Below are positions 8,408-17,940 of a stretch of DNA of 64,000 nucleotides, piece by piece. The position numbers were made by a program, and so were the translations under genes. Numbering within the stretch: the first letter of the stretch is position 1; each line of letters begins with the position of its first letter. Origin of the DNA: Sycon ciliatum (Eukaryota > Porifera > Calcarea > Leucosolenida > Sycettidae); NCBI RefSeq assembly GCF_964019385.1, contig NC_088654.1, positions 25,008,941-25,072,940 of the forward strand. Direction: 5' to 3'. The notes beneath the pieces were generated by a model. That model was not told the origin of the DNA. It saw nothing but the letters and a program-made list of their open reading frames with translations, and did no database searches.

Positions 8408-9193
8408 ATGGAAGGTGGTGACCTGGAGACCAGACATCGTGTCTACGGTGGTGATTTGAAAACATCGAGTCGACAACACGGTGGATTCTTCTGGAAAAAG
8501 AGCTTCTGGAAAAACCTAATCGGTGCTGGACCGGATGAGATGGAAAAGCAGATGGCGGAACCCACGACAAAACAAGATGCAATGCAACGCGGTGGACTTG
8601 GACCCCTGGCTGCCATGGCAGGAATGACACTTCTTCCCATGCTTTTGGGGAGAGGAGAGTCCGGAGACATTGTGGAAACGCAAATGAAAACAGCTTACAA
8701 CCCTGCCATGCACCGAGGAGGTCTAGCCATTCCACCAGGATTAGCCGCCAAGGCCATACCACTCCTGACGAACCTGGCTGCTCCCTTGGCCATGGGTACC
8801 ATGGCATCACTGGGTGACAACGTAATGGATAAAATATTCGGCAGAGGAGTAAGGAAGGGAAGCTCAGCAGGTGCCATGAAGCGCACTAAAAGTCGTCGTC
8901 GTCGGCATGCACCGAAGAAGATTCGTCAACGAGCATCTCGAAAAACCAAGAAGCCAGCTCGTCATGTTCGCTCCAAAGGCCGCAGGGCACGAGGAATAAA
9001 GAAACAAGGAAGGGTATTGTTCAAAAAACTAGGACATCGTGCCCTCGACGAAGCTTCATCGTTCCTGTCTGCACCTCGTAGATCCCTAACCCGTCCTGAA
9101 ACTCCATTTGCTCAAAAAATTCGACAGAACATTAACAGTGCAGGACCGTCTTCTATGAGTTCCGCTCACATCGGTCCATCCTACAACATCTGA
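8408..9193 (+). CDS. basic GG-motif virion precursor (pVI/core-like)
   Basis: The product has 261 residues in two parts. Residues 1-145 are Gly/Met-rich with amphipathic stretches, recalling adenovirus pVI (GFFWKKSFWKNLIGAG; LAAMAGMTLLPMLLG). Residues 148-215 are extremely basic (RTKSRRRRHAPKKIRQ and following), as in DNA-condensing core proteins. Four places fit the adenain consensus (M/I/L)xGG/x or (M/I/L)xGx/G: MEGG/D at 1-4, LIGA/G at 37-40, LLGR/G at 79-82 and IFGR/G at 143-146. The last falls exactly at the junction of the two parts. The element encodes a matching protease, so I infer a polyprotein precursor. It lies 31 bp after the capsid gene, and the next gene starts 2 bp after its stop. 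Confidence 0.72.
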   Translation: MEGGDLETRHRVYGGDLKTSSRQHGGFFWKKSFWKNLIGAGPDEMEKQMAEPTTKQDAMQRGGLGPLAAMAGMTLLPMLLGRGESGDIVETQMKTAYNPAMHRGGLAIPPGLAAKAIPLLTNLAAPLAMGTMASLGDNVMDKIFGRGVRKGSSAGAMKRTKSRRRRHAPKKIRQRASRKTKKPARHVRSKGRRARGIKKQGRVLFKKLGHRALDEASSFLSAPRRSLTRPETPFAQKIRQNINSAGPSSMSSAHIGPSYNI

Positions 9194-9195
9194 TC

Positions 9196-9948
9196 ATGGA
9201 CTTTATCTCGCTCCTTGGACAGGAAATCGGGAGGAAGAAAAAGACTAGTCCCGTAAGGAACGACGATGTTCCGACCACGGCCACTGCTCGACACGGGCTG
9301 CACATTCCTGGTCTTCAGTTCGAGTCTAAGGATTGGTTCACGGAAATCATTCCTGCTCTGAAATCCTGGGGTCAAAACGTATTGTTTCTGGGACAGAGCA
9401 ACATGGGTAAATCCTACTTTCTCATCAAGCTCCTGAAACGTGTGCAACCTGAGCGTATAGTTGTCATCTCCAACACGCCGGCCGATCAGTATCGTCTCCC
9501 AAGCCTCAAATCCTTCAAGCATTACAGCACCATGCCCGAGTGTATCGAAGACATGGATCTCCAGCCTAACACCTATGTGATCATTGATGACATCAGAGTG
9601 ATGGGTTTGAAGCACGGCAGTCAAAGAGAGTGTCTCTACAAGTTCTTCACCATGTACAGTCATCATCATAAGTTGAACGTGTTCTTTCTCTCTCAGAGCT
9701 TTGATAACATTAAGGACATGAAGATCAATGCAAACTTTATGTATCTATTTCGCTTCACTGATAAAAGCAATATCAAGCGTTATCTCAATACTCTGTTTGG
9801 TGGTCTGTGCACGAAGTCATCCATTATCTTTAGATTGTATGAGAAGTTATTGGCGGTGTGTCGCAGACCTATCCTAACCATTGATTGCTCTTCTAATCAG
9901 TACTACACGTATTGCGAAGACACTGCATTAAAGGTGACTTTTGAATAA
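9196..9948 (+). CDS. genome-packaging ATPase (FtsK/HerA type)
   Basis: The product has 250 residues. The Walker A motif GQSNMGKS is at 66-73, Walker B YVIIDD at 127-132, and a sensor-like strand FFLSQS follows at about 163-168. This is the set expected for the A32/FtsK-HerA ATPases that pump DNA into double jelly-roll capsids. The ATG is 2 bp downstream of the previous stop. The TAA stop is embedded in an AATAAA signal at 9944-9949. The length is normal for Polinton ATPases. Confidence 0.9.
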   Translation: MDFISLLGQEIGRKKKTSPVRNDDVPTTATARHGLHIPGLQFESKDWFTEIIPALKSWGQNVLFLGQSNMGKSYFLIKLLKRVQPERIVVISNTPADQYRLPSLKSFKHYSTMPECIEDMDLQPNTYVIIDDIRVMGLKHGSQRECLYKFFTMYSHHHKLNVFFLSQSFDNIKDMKINANFMYLFRFTDKSNIKRYLNTLFGGLCTKSSIIFRLYEKLLAVCRRPILTIDCSSNQYYTYCEDTALKVTFE

Positions 9949-9949
9949 A
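9944..9949 (+). terminator. polyadenylation signal overlapping the ATPase stop
   Basis: AATAAA contains the TAA stop codon of the ATPase. With the signal at 5501 it brackets five closely packed virion genes (5541-9948) between which I saw no AATAAA. Confidence 0.6.
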
Positions 9950-9969
9950 AACCTCGTTGATGTGCGTGT

Positions 9970-10040
9970 TTAGCCGAAAAGTTAGCCGAAAAGTTAGCCG
10001 AAAAGTTAGCCGAAAAGTTAGCCGAAAAGTTAGCCGAAAC
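9970..10040. repeat. 12-bp tandem repeat, six copies
   Basis: The unit TTAGCCGAAAAG is repeated five times exactly and a sixth time partially (10030-10039). It sits between the ATPase polyadenylation signal and the next ATG at 10071. It could be a transcription-factor array for the downstream genes, a packaging or recognition site, or a simple slippage product. Confidence 0.95.
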
Positions 10041-10070
10041 ATTGAAAAAAAATTCCAATAATGAATAAGA

Positions 10071-11132
10071 ATGGAGCATCTTACGGTGAAATTCTCAAAT
10101 GGGCTACCGAGCAGTATACAGAGGGTGGGGTCCAGAAAGGGATCCTTCTCGATACCCAAGCGTAAAAGGTTGCAAACCTTGCAGTTTATGTCGAAACATC
10201 CTCAACACATCCTCAAGAAGAGAGTAAATTCGTGGGAAGTTCTCGGTATACCACCACTCATGCGGCAAAAAGGAGGTAATAACTACAATACCTACTTGAA
10301 AAGCGTCAAGAAAGTTCTTTCCCAAGTGCCAGATCACAGTTTGAGCACCTCCACCCTGTTGGAACTGCAAGCTGATCCGCGAGTAAAGCGTCTATATGAC
10401 ACCCACTTCAAAAACAATCCCGATCACATCAGTTACCCGTCTGTGAGAAATGTGATTGCATCCAACATACTCAACTATGATTCCACTACCGATCAAGTTC
10501 GCGATTCCGTTGCAGATGTCAGGAAGAAGAGAAAGGCACCTTTAACATCAGTGCCTTTCAATCTATTACAAGACCACGAATTTGACCGATGGATCCTACA
10601 AATCCTGGACAGTTTCCTCCGACATACAAATATACCGGCAACCTTTTTGAAGAGCAACTATTTCACAAGCCGATCACAACTGCTGCAACTCTACGATGAA
10701 GATCGACTGAGGTTCAGGAGTCGGGTGGAAGCGGCTGCGGATGCCCTGAAGACGCAGACGATGAACGACTACACTACTCTGGTCAACGAGACGAATCGCA
10801 TCTACATGTCCAGGTACCCGTTTGCAACCATAGCGGGTGCGGTGGGAATCCACAAACATGTCGATGGATTCCTTCGATCAGAACGAAAGATTCATGAACT
10901 AGCCACCCTAGTGCTAGCTGTACCAGGATCGCAGCTCAAGTTTCAAGATCTCAACGATATGACTTCTACGTATGGTAGAACAACTGAAGCAAAATTGATC
11001 CATCCCGAGCATTTCATGATCAGAGCACAAAAGGTGATGGTGGACGATGCATCATTCATTCAAGAGGTTCTGAAGGATAAAAGCAGGATCACTCGTATCA
11101 TCAAGGATATCCTGAGTGGACGTTCAATGTGA
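10071..11132 (+). CDS. Polinton protein of unknown function (353 aa)
   Basis: The gene is an intact frame between the 12-bp repeat array and the protease-integrase gene. The N-terminal ~60 residues are basic (SIPKRKRLQTLQF and following) and include LMRQKGGNNYNTY. The rest is predicted largely helical, with a possible nuclear-localisation-like KKRKAP near residue 160. No enzyme motif, signal peptide or membrane span is visible. Position next to packaging and integration genes suggests a virion or DNA-associated role, but I do not recognise the family. The stop at 11132 is 35 bp from the next ATG. Confidence 0.75.
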   Translation: MEHLTVKFSNGLPSSIQRVGSRKGSFSIPKRKRLQTLQFMSKHPQHILKKRVNSWEVLGIPPLMRQKGGNNYNTYLKSVKKVLSQVPDHSLSTSTLLELQADPRVKRLYDTHFKNNPDHISYPSVRNVIASNILNYDSTTDQVRDSVADVRKKRKAPLTSVPFNLLQDHEFDRWILQILDSFLRHTNIPATFLKSNYFTSRSQLLQLYDEDRLRFRSRVEAAADALKTQTMNDYTTLVNETNRIYMSRYPFATIAGAVGIHKHVDGFLRSERKIHELATLVLAVPGSQLKFQDLNDMTSTYGRTTEAKLIHPEHFMIRAQKVMVDDASFIQEVLKDKSRITRIIKDILSGRSM

Positions 11133-11167
11133 TCACGTGCGCGAAAATTTTCAGGCTATGATCAAGA

Positions 11168-12661
11168 ATGGACTACCCTCTCAGCAGTGCCGACATCAAA
11201 GGAAGATTGAATGGTGTTGGAGGGTTCGTGGGGTGTACAAGTTACGACCTCTTACCACCCTTGAACAATGGAGACTTTTGTATCGTCAACACCGACAACG
11301 TTCTACCGGTGTACGATGCACCGGAAGGTGGACATCATTGGTTGACCGTGTGTCGCGAGCAAAACGTGATCCTGGTTTTTGACAGTTTCGGACGCAGTCT
11401 ATACACTATGGAGCAAGATTACACTGAACCTGCACTGTGCGATTTCTTTAAAGAAGCCTATGCAGACTGTAAGATCATCACCAACACCCAAGCCGTTCAA
11501 GACAGAAGCACAGCAGTATGTGGATGGTATGCCATATTGATGGGAAAGCTATTTTCCAAATATGGTCTGGATGAAGCACTTCGAATTTTCCGAAGAGTCT
11601 TCGATGAGGATGAAAAGCTGGAAAACGATCAACTGGTTCTCAGTTTAGGTGCCTTGCGAGGTGGTGGAGCCTTGTGGGATACGAAAGTGCAAAAAGCACT
11701 TCATGATGGAAGACAGAAGAAGAAGTCGCAGTCCACACCATTCCACACGCAACTGGCTAACGAATTGCACAAACCCAGACGAGTGCATTTCAAAAGACGC
11801 AAGGTGAAGAGCAGGTCTGTGGATCACATCTGGAGTGCCGATCTAGTGGATATGCAACGGTTTGCCCGAAGCAACAAGAACTACAAATTCCTGCTGACCG
11901 TCATCGATCTGTACAGTCGCTATGCCTGGGCAGTACCCCTGAAAACCAAAACTGGCTCTGCTGTCAGGGATGCATTCGACCTGATCCTGAAAACATCGAA
12001 CAGGGTACCACAAAAACTATGGGTAGACGAAGGCAAGGAGTTCTACAATGCAACAATGAAGCAATGGGTCAAGGATCACAACATCATCATGTACAGCACC
12101 CACAACGAAGGAAAAGCCGTGGTGGTGGAACGCTTCAATAGAACACTGAAAGGCAGAATGTGGCGCCATTTCACGGAGAAAGCTACGACACAGTATCTTG
12201 ACGTCCTTCCTCAGCTTATGGCCAAGTACAACAGCTCGAAACATCGCAGTATCGGCATGAGTCCCACGAAAGCTTCTCTTGATGGAAAACCAAAAGATGC
12301 AGACGTACACTCGAAGCAATCACCAGCTAAATTCAAAGTGGGCGATGATGTGCGTTTGGCTGTGGCTAAACGTCATTTCGAGAAAGGGTACACGCCCAAC
12401 TGGACAGAGGAAGTGTTCGTGGTAAACGATGTCCTACCCACTGTACCCCACACCTATCGTGTTCAAGACCTGATGGGAGAAGTCATTCAAGGACAGTTCT
12501 ATGGAGCTGAGCTACAACATGCCAGACACACAGGATTGAGATTCGATAAGGTGTTGAAATACAACAAGAACAGTCGGCTCGTCAAATGGAAGGGTTATCA
12601 AGACGAAAAATTCCATACCTGGTTAACAAAGAAGGATGTGAATGATCTCAAAAAGTATTAG
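11168..12661 (+). CDS. adenain-type protease fused to retroviral-type integrase
   Basis: One uninterrupted 497-residue frame holds two enzymes. Residues 1-160 are a C5-type maturation protease: H57 in GGHHWLTV, D72 in FDSFG, Q111 and C118 in AVCGWY match the His-acid-Gln-Cys set of adenain. Residues ~195-450 are a Polinton integrase: basic linker KPRRVHFKRRKV, then D225 (SADLVDM), D287 (LWVDEGKEF) and E321 (VVVERFNRTLKG), with 33 residues between the last two. Residues 458-490 resemble a chromodomain-type tail (KVLKYNKNSRLVKWKGYQ). The linker carries LRGG/G at 163-167, a consensus site for this protease class. Polintons usually encode the two as separate genes. The fusion could be processed in cis, or the junction could hide an unrecognised small intron or alternative start. 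Confidence 0.92.
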   Translation: MDYPLSSADIKGRLNGVGGFVGCTSYDLLPPLNNGDFCIVNTDNVLPVYDAPEGGHHWLTVCREQNVILVFDSFGRSLYTMEQDYTEPALCDFFKEAYADCKIITNTQAVQDRSTAVCGWYAILMGKLFSKYGLDEALRIFRRVFDEDEKLENDQLVLSLGALRGGGALWDTKVQKALHDGRQKKKSQSTPFHTQLANELHKPRRVHFKRRKVKSRSVDHIWSADLVDMQRFARSNKNYKFLLTVIDLYSRYAWAVPLKTKTGSAVRDAFDLILKTSNRVPQKLWVDEGKEFYNATMKQWVKDHNIIMYSTHNEGKAVVVERFNRTLKGRMWRHFTEKATTQYLDVLPQLMAKYNSSKHRSIGMSPTKASLDGKPKDADVHSKQSPAKFKVGDDVRLAVAKRHFEKGYTPNWTEEVFVVNDVLPTVPHTYRVQDLMGEVIQGQFYGAELQHARHTGLRFDKVLKYNKNSRLVKWKGYQDEKFHTWLTKKDVNDLKKY

Positions 12662-12781
12662 CATTTCATATGTACAATGTAGCTCATGCTTTGGATTAAC
12701 GTGAATATTATGAATCGCATAGTATTTACAATGTATTTCATGAGAAGATATGACATATGCTCTAGTATGTGTGGAAATCCA

Positions 12782-15305
12782 TCAGTGCTTTGGAATATCC
12801 TTGTGTCCGAATGCCAGGGTGTTGATACCATCCTCCAGAATGTAACGCTTACTGTCGAATCCACAGAGGGCAATCTTGTGTAGCTCCTCTCCGTGAATGC
12901 AATGTCGTCGACTTCGAAGAACATTCATTGTTCTCTTCAGCTGAGACTCCTCGACGAGACATGTTCGATAATCATCGACGGTTATGGTGTTTTTCAACAC
13001 GCTTCTCTGCACACCTTTGGCACGCTTGCCATTGTCGTTGTCTTCACAGCGGTATGCGTACATCTTGCTCCGCAAACCAATGAACTCCTTGATGGGTTTG
13101 CCACCTAGTTCGTCCTTGAACTTCCCTACCACCTTCTTGTTGACCGTGCTGTACAGGTGGTGGGATGGTGAATAGTTGGATGTGTCATAGGCTGTTATGT
13201 TGTTTGACATATCGGTGTACAGATCATCCGTTTGAATATGTACGATCAGACTATCAGTATCAGTGTAGAGCAAACGTACATTTTGTCCATAGCGGGGTAG
13301 GAGAACTTCATAGTAAAAGGAATACATCAAGTGCTTCGACAGATCGAGGATGGCTGTACCCACATAAATGGGTTTATTGAGAGTCACCTTTGTCTTGGCA
13401 AACTCGATTGCTATCAGATCGTTCTCAAAGGCTACACTGCGGATGTACGAAGGTTTGTTGATGCTTTTCTGGAGACGTGGTTTTTCATCCTGTTCACGAA
13501 TGAGCTTGATGTTTACTCTGTTTCGAACGTTTTCCATGGTCTTGCCATATACAGCATTGTTCATCAACTACGATAAACAGGCATACAAAAAAAAAAAAAA
13601 GCCAAGAAAAACAACAATAAGAAAACTGTTATCTTCAGGTCATTCACACTTCCAGTACATACTAGATCCCACACTATCGCTAAATACACACACACACACA
13701 CACATGATGTGGAGTACCCACCTTATAGAAGTCTTTCTCGAAATCAGAAGTTGATAGCTTTCTCAGGTCAGTATTAGTGTCGATGTATGGCTTCATCCAT
13801 GGGTGTTGTGTGAAGGAGAGCACACGATGCACATCTGTAATCTCCACACCCAAGGACACATACTGCTGCAAGTTTCTGTAGTGCAGAACATAGTGCTCTT
13901 TCACCAGTAGATTTGGTACCAGTTTCTTCGCTTCCAAACCGGTCACCTACAAGAGTACAGTATAGATATACACAAACCTTAGAAGATTAATACAAGCATA
14001 TCCACCAGATAGACCATGACTTACCATTAGTTTCTCTGCCATGTGGGTCTGATATGGAGAAAGCATATCTCGTGTCACCTTCATCTTCTCAGGAGCCAAC
14101 GGATAGTCATTCATCATGTCATGCACACCATCTGGAATCCTTAAATCGCACTCCACCATGTATCCCGTCGAAGAGTCCATTGGATGATCGAGTACCGTCT
14201 CCAGAAGATCATCCGTCACTGCTTCAAAGCAGAAGTCCGACACGGGCAAGGGTTGAGACATGGCCCATCCATATAGATTGTTCGCATCTAAATATTGGAT
14301 GAAGCTTGTCGGCTCGTCTGGATTGTACTCCGATAGATATCTGTTGTTGGCGGTGGCGTGTCTAGCGGACACCATGCTTATGCCACCTCTTTTGCCATGC
14401 TCAATGAAGTTGAACATGTCAATGTCGGAAATGAGATGAAGGGACACCTTCGTCATTTTCACCAGCGAATCCCAGGCAAATCCCGGTAAGGTGAGGTAAT
14501 TAGCGGGATCCAATCCATAGGTTGCGTGAGCAGTTCTTCTGAAGTTTTCGAAAACGTCAGCCAACAGCAGCACATCAGTCTCCAGGTAGAGGTCGTGATA
14601 GTCTCCTAGATCTTCACAGTCAAACGCAGTCCATACTGTTTGCGCATAGGCATAGTCTTCATCACTGATACCCTAGGGAATAGAAAATGTACACCAAAAA
14701 GAAAAACAAATCAACGAACTTATTTTAGTAGTTCGCCCACACAATCAATTATTTAGTATGAAGCTGCAGGAAGCGTTCAAACACATTTTGTCTTATTTTA
14801 GTACTTCGAAGTAAGATGGTGAAAAAAGAAAGAGAGAAAGATCTACTATATCTGTCACACTACTCACCGTGTTCGTTAGCATTGAGTGGAATGCATCCTT
14901 GGGTGGTAGACGCGTTTCTTCGAATTGGTCGTACGACCCCATATATTCATACGGGTAGACACCCTTTCGTGTCAACAGTTTGCGTTCATCCTCGTCTGGA
15001 AATCGTGCGGATAGAAGGGCGAATGCATCTGGTGGTGTAGCCGAAACCAACCGGTCTAGGGAGGTGTTCAAGAATGCCAGGCTGTCGATGAACTGGAACT
15101 GTCTCCATCCGAATGTGACATATTTTTCACTGTTGATGGGAACCACTTTGATAGCACCGAGACGCTTGGTCTGAGAAGAAGAAAGAAAAAGAGGAGACAC
15201 AGTTTTAAGGTGCAGCTGTAAAGATGAATATCAATCATATAAACGTGAATATGAGTACCAACATAGTAATGATCTTCCTTCTTAGAAAAACATCATGATC
15301 CACGC

Positions 15306-15344
<39 letters not shown>

Positions 15345-15902
15345 ACGCATATGTAACGTACCCGTTCTTGTCCTTTCTCGTTCACATACGTAATCTCATC
15401 AGTGGATGTTCTCCCAATGGCAGATATGATGTGATGAGAATCGTATCCCTTCAAGTTATGAAAGATCACAGGAATCTTGATCTTGAACGGCTCAATCCGC
15501 ATGTTCAGGTTACAATGGTTGTGTGCTGCACCACGGTAAGCACCGGTGATGTGACAGTGGTCACGTACACGATCGCTACCCAACGCTTCACCACAGATCC
15601 AACAGGAGACTACCGTTTCAAATTCACGTTGCTGACTTTCTGAAATGATCATTTGACCAGCATTACATGCTAGAAGCTCATCACGGATAATCTCCTCCTC
15701 TTGCTCAAGTGACAGCAGAAAACAGAACATAGAATCTTCTCCACGGTAGAAGAAACGGTTCGTGACGACGCCATCAGATCGTACTACAATGTACGAACAG
15801 GAACAGGCTACATGCTTGTTCTTTTGGAATGTCGAATGACCGATTTTCTTGACAGCGGACAGAGGTTCTATGAAGGCCTCACAATCGGCATAGATCACCT
15901 GC

Positions 15903-15953
<51 letters not shown>

Positions 15954-16097
15954 AGGAATAGCAGCAGGGACAACACCGAGTAAAACAGCGGAAAAGACAG
16001 ATAGAGAATTAGGAATAGCTGCAGAGACAACACCGAGTAAAACAGCAGAAAGGTGAACAATCAGAGTCAAGAAACATGTGCAGGAAAGAAAAGAAAG

Positions 16098-16130
<33 letters not shown>

Positions 16131-17276
16131 AGACCACAGTGTGTTCACCTTGATTAAGTGTTCTACTTACAAATGGGGCTTGAAGCTGCTTGTTCACATT
16201 CCTGAACATCACTCTATCACCAGCCTTTGGCATCTCCACCGTAGCTTCAGGATGTTCACTGCAGTACATCATATGATTATTCAATGCCTTCTCCGTGACG
16301 TGTGTTGAGAGACATCTGAAGCAGACAAAATGTGCTCGACGTGCTCCAGTAGCAACAAGACGACTGAATGACTTTATCCACACCCAGTGCTGCACCTCCA
16401 CGTCATTGCGTTCGTCTTGGATGAGCAATATATTGATGGCGGTCTGCGGTTGCTGAGAAATTCTTAACGGATATATGACTTTCTCTTCATATCCGAAGAC
16501 GTTGATGTAAAGACCGTCGTTCAGTCTTTCGATGACTGGTATGTCTTCCAGTTTTGCTGGAAACTCGATGCCGCTCACATCCACAGTATCCGCATGTTCT
16601 GCGTACGACGATTGACGACATGGATGAGACTTGTCTGCCGAAAATTTAGCAGCCAGTATTGACCATCTAAAGTACGGATGACATAAGACATGGACAGGCG
16701 GCATACAGTTCAATCCATACACCGTATCACCACACTGAAACCCCACTGCTATACTTACAGTAAACACTTGTTGTCAGTGTTCTGCACGTTAACAATGGCC
16801 TTCTTCGACTTCAACTCCGGTGGCAAGGGGATGTACGAACTTCCTCCAAGTACACAGTAGCGTGACATTTCGATGTGTAAACAGGAAATCCGTTCAACTA
16901 CCCAACCTGATCCATGACGAACGAAATCATCAAGACGAGCGTTGATCTGAGCAATCATCCTACTGAGAAGGTCCCTCAGGTCCATGGTGTTGAGCACCAG
17001 CGTTGTACTCGATCGGAAGAAGAATGTGTTGGAAACCATTTGTCCTGTAGCAGGATTCAGCTTCTGCATCACCACCTGAACTACCAAAGAACACTTGTAC
17101 TGACCCCATTGCTCAATATTCTCTTCAAGAAGCAGCTCCAGCGACGGTAGAACATGAGAGAAAAACTTTAGTACATCTGCAAACTCTTGATCAGGACAAT
17201 AACTAAAGAATTGCAACAGATCAGATGATCTCACTACATCAAAAGACTGACGAGGTTTCTTCCGAAGGGGTTCCAT
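12782..17276 (-). CDS. protein-primed DNA polymerase B, seven exons
   Basis: Exons on the minus strand are 17276-16759, 16666-16171, 15898-15362, 15170-14868, 14672-14025, 13946-13722 and 13567-12782 (stop). They total 3513 nt, or 1170 residues; an ATG at 17309 would add 11. All six introns are GT-AG (92, 272, 191, 195, 78 and 154 nt), the first phase 2 and the rest phase 0. Recognisable motifs: NVQNTDNKCL before intron 1 and WSILAA after it; a Cys/His finger CFRCLSTHVTEKALNNHMMYC-like in exon 2; Exo I YADCEAF, HNH-like CWICGE...HCHITGAYRGAAH and Exo II HNLKGYDSHH in exon 3; Exo III YPYEYMGSYDQF in exon 4; LYLETDVLLLADVFENFR and motif A LDANNLYG in exon 5; motif B LMNNAVYGKTMENVRNR and motif C YTDTDSL in exon 7. 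Exonuclease and polymerase residues are all present. It faces the integrase gene tail to tail. Confidence 0.93.
15899..16170 (-). other. polB intron 2, microsatellite-rich
   Basis: This is the largest polB intron (272 nt). On the plus strand it holds a GA tract (about 15905-15950) and an A run (about 16098-16129), so the transcript sees CT-rich and T-rich tracts upstream of the acceptor. The donor is GTAAGT and the acceptor is ATGCAG. Intron 3 (15171-15361) likewise carries a long CA/GT tract. Confidence 0.85.
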
Positions 17277-17336
17277 CCTGAGCAGGGGTGGTGGCGGACA
17301 ACCACACAATGGCTTGACAAGGTACCGAGGATCTAT

Positions 17337-17541
17337 TTTTATAGGGTTTTCGTAATAGTTGAATTCGGAATAACTGGTTGTTTTTCAATTAACCAATCCA
17401 CTCATCTCCCGCTGGAAACAATTAACCACTTACCGCACTTCCCGCTGAAAACATGTGACCAATTAGCGCACTTCCCGCTGAAATCACGTTCATCCTTTTA
17501 TCGCGCATTGACCCATGTTCCACACTTCACAGTGAAATCAG
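17337..17541 (-). promoter_or_regulatory. polB promoter: TATA box and E2F/CCAAT-like repeats
   Basis: On the minus strand TATAAAA (17343-17337) lies about 60 bp upstream of the ATG at 17276. Upstream are three ~33-bp repeats with the core cttcccgctgaaa or a close variant (17402-17418, 17435-17450, 17466-17483) and a weaker fourth at 17520-17540. Each strong core contains TTCCCGC or TCCCGC, close to the E2F consensus, and CCAAT or ACCAATT lies beside two of them. The region also lies upstream of a plus-strand frame, so it may act in both directions. Confidence 0.6.
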
Positions 17542-17603
17542 TGCTGCAATGATGTACTGTGACGTCAATGCATGGATGCATGATCTGTGCATCTGAGGTC
17601 AAG

Positions 17604-17900
17604 ATGAATCCGGTATTCCAGCAGCTAAAAGTTCGAGAAAGAATTGTTGTATGTCGAAAAGAATTATACGAGAGGAAAGCTAGAAAAATTCTACACCTCA
17701 TGGACCTTTCCATTACGGACATAGATGGAAAACTAATTGACTTATGTCAATGGAAAGATTCCAAACCCGAACCAAAAAAGACACGGCATGTCGCGAGCAA
17801 CGTTTTGGTTTTTGGCGCGCACCGTGTTCACCGTGTTCTCCAAGGTCGTCACCTTCCCGGAGGCGGGACCCGGCGGGACGGGACTTGGCGGGACCTATAA
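17604..17900 (+). CDS. small hypothetical protein
   Basis: From the ATG at 17604 the frame gives 98 residues; an upstream ATG at 17559 would add 15. The first ~60 residues (VRERIVVCRKELYERKARK and following) look like a charged helix and have plausible coding composition. The last ~35 are Gly/Arg-rich and coincide with the promoter of the next gene (27-nt box at 17828-17854), so the C-terminus is doubtful. There are no recognisable domains. It may be a real short gene, a spliced 5' exon of the next gene, or chance. Confidence 0.35.
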   Translation: MNPVFQQLKVRERIVVCRKELYERKARKILHLMDLSITDIDGKLIDLCQWKDSKPEPKKTRHVASNVLVFGAHRVHRVLQGRHLPGGGTRRDGTWRDL

Positions 17901-17902
17901 AA
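17828..17902 (+). promoter_or_regulatory. promoter of the right-end gene: shared 27-nt box and TATA
   Basis: The 27-nt box at 17828-17854 is identical to 2365-2391. TATAAAA follows at 17896-17902 with the same 41-bp gap as at the other site. Between them the sequence is GC-rich (ggcggga repeats), unlike the left copy, so only box and spacing are conserved. Initiation is expected near 17925. Confidence 0.7.
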
Positions 17903-17940
17903 CCTGATATAATTTCATTTTTGGTTCACAATTCATTTTT

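Noticed and set aside
13947..14024. Continuation of polB exon 5 as coding
   Set aside because: This is a 78-nt intron with GTAAGT and TTGTAG ends. Reading through breaks the polymerase alignment.
15293..15361. Cys/Val-rich end of a polymerase-exon frame
   Set aside because: It is the translated CA microsatellite of intron 3. The donor at 15361 ends the exon before it.
16009..16170. Phe-rich continuation of polB exon 2
   Set aside because: It translates a poly-A/T run inside intron 2.
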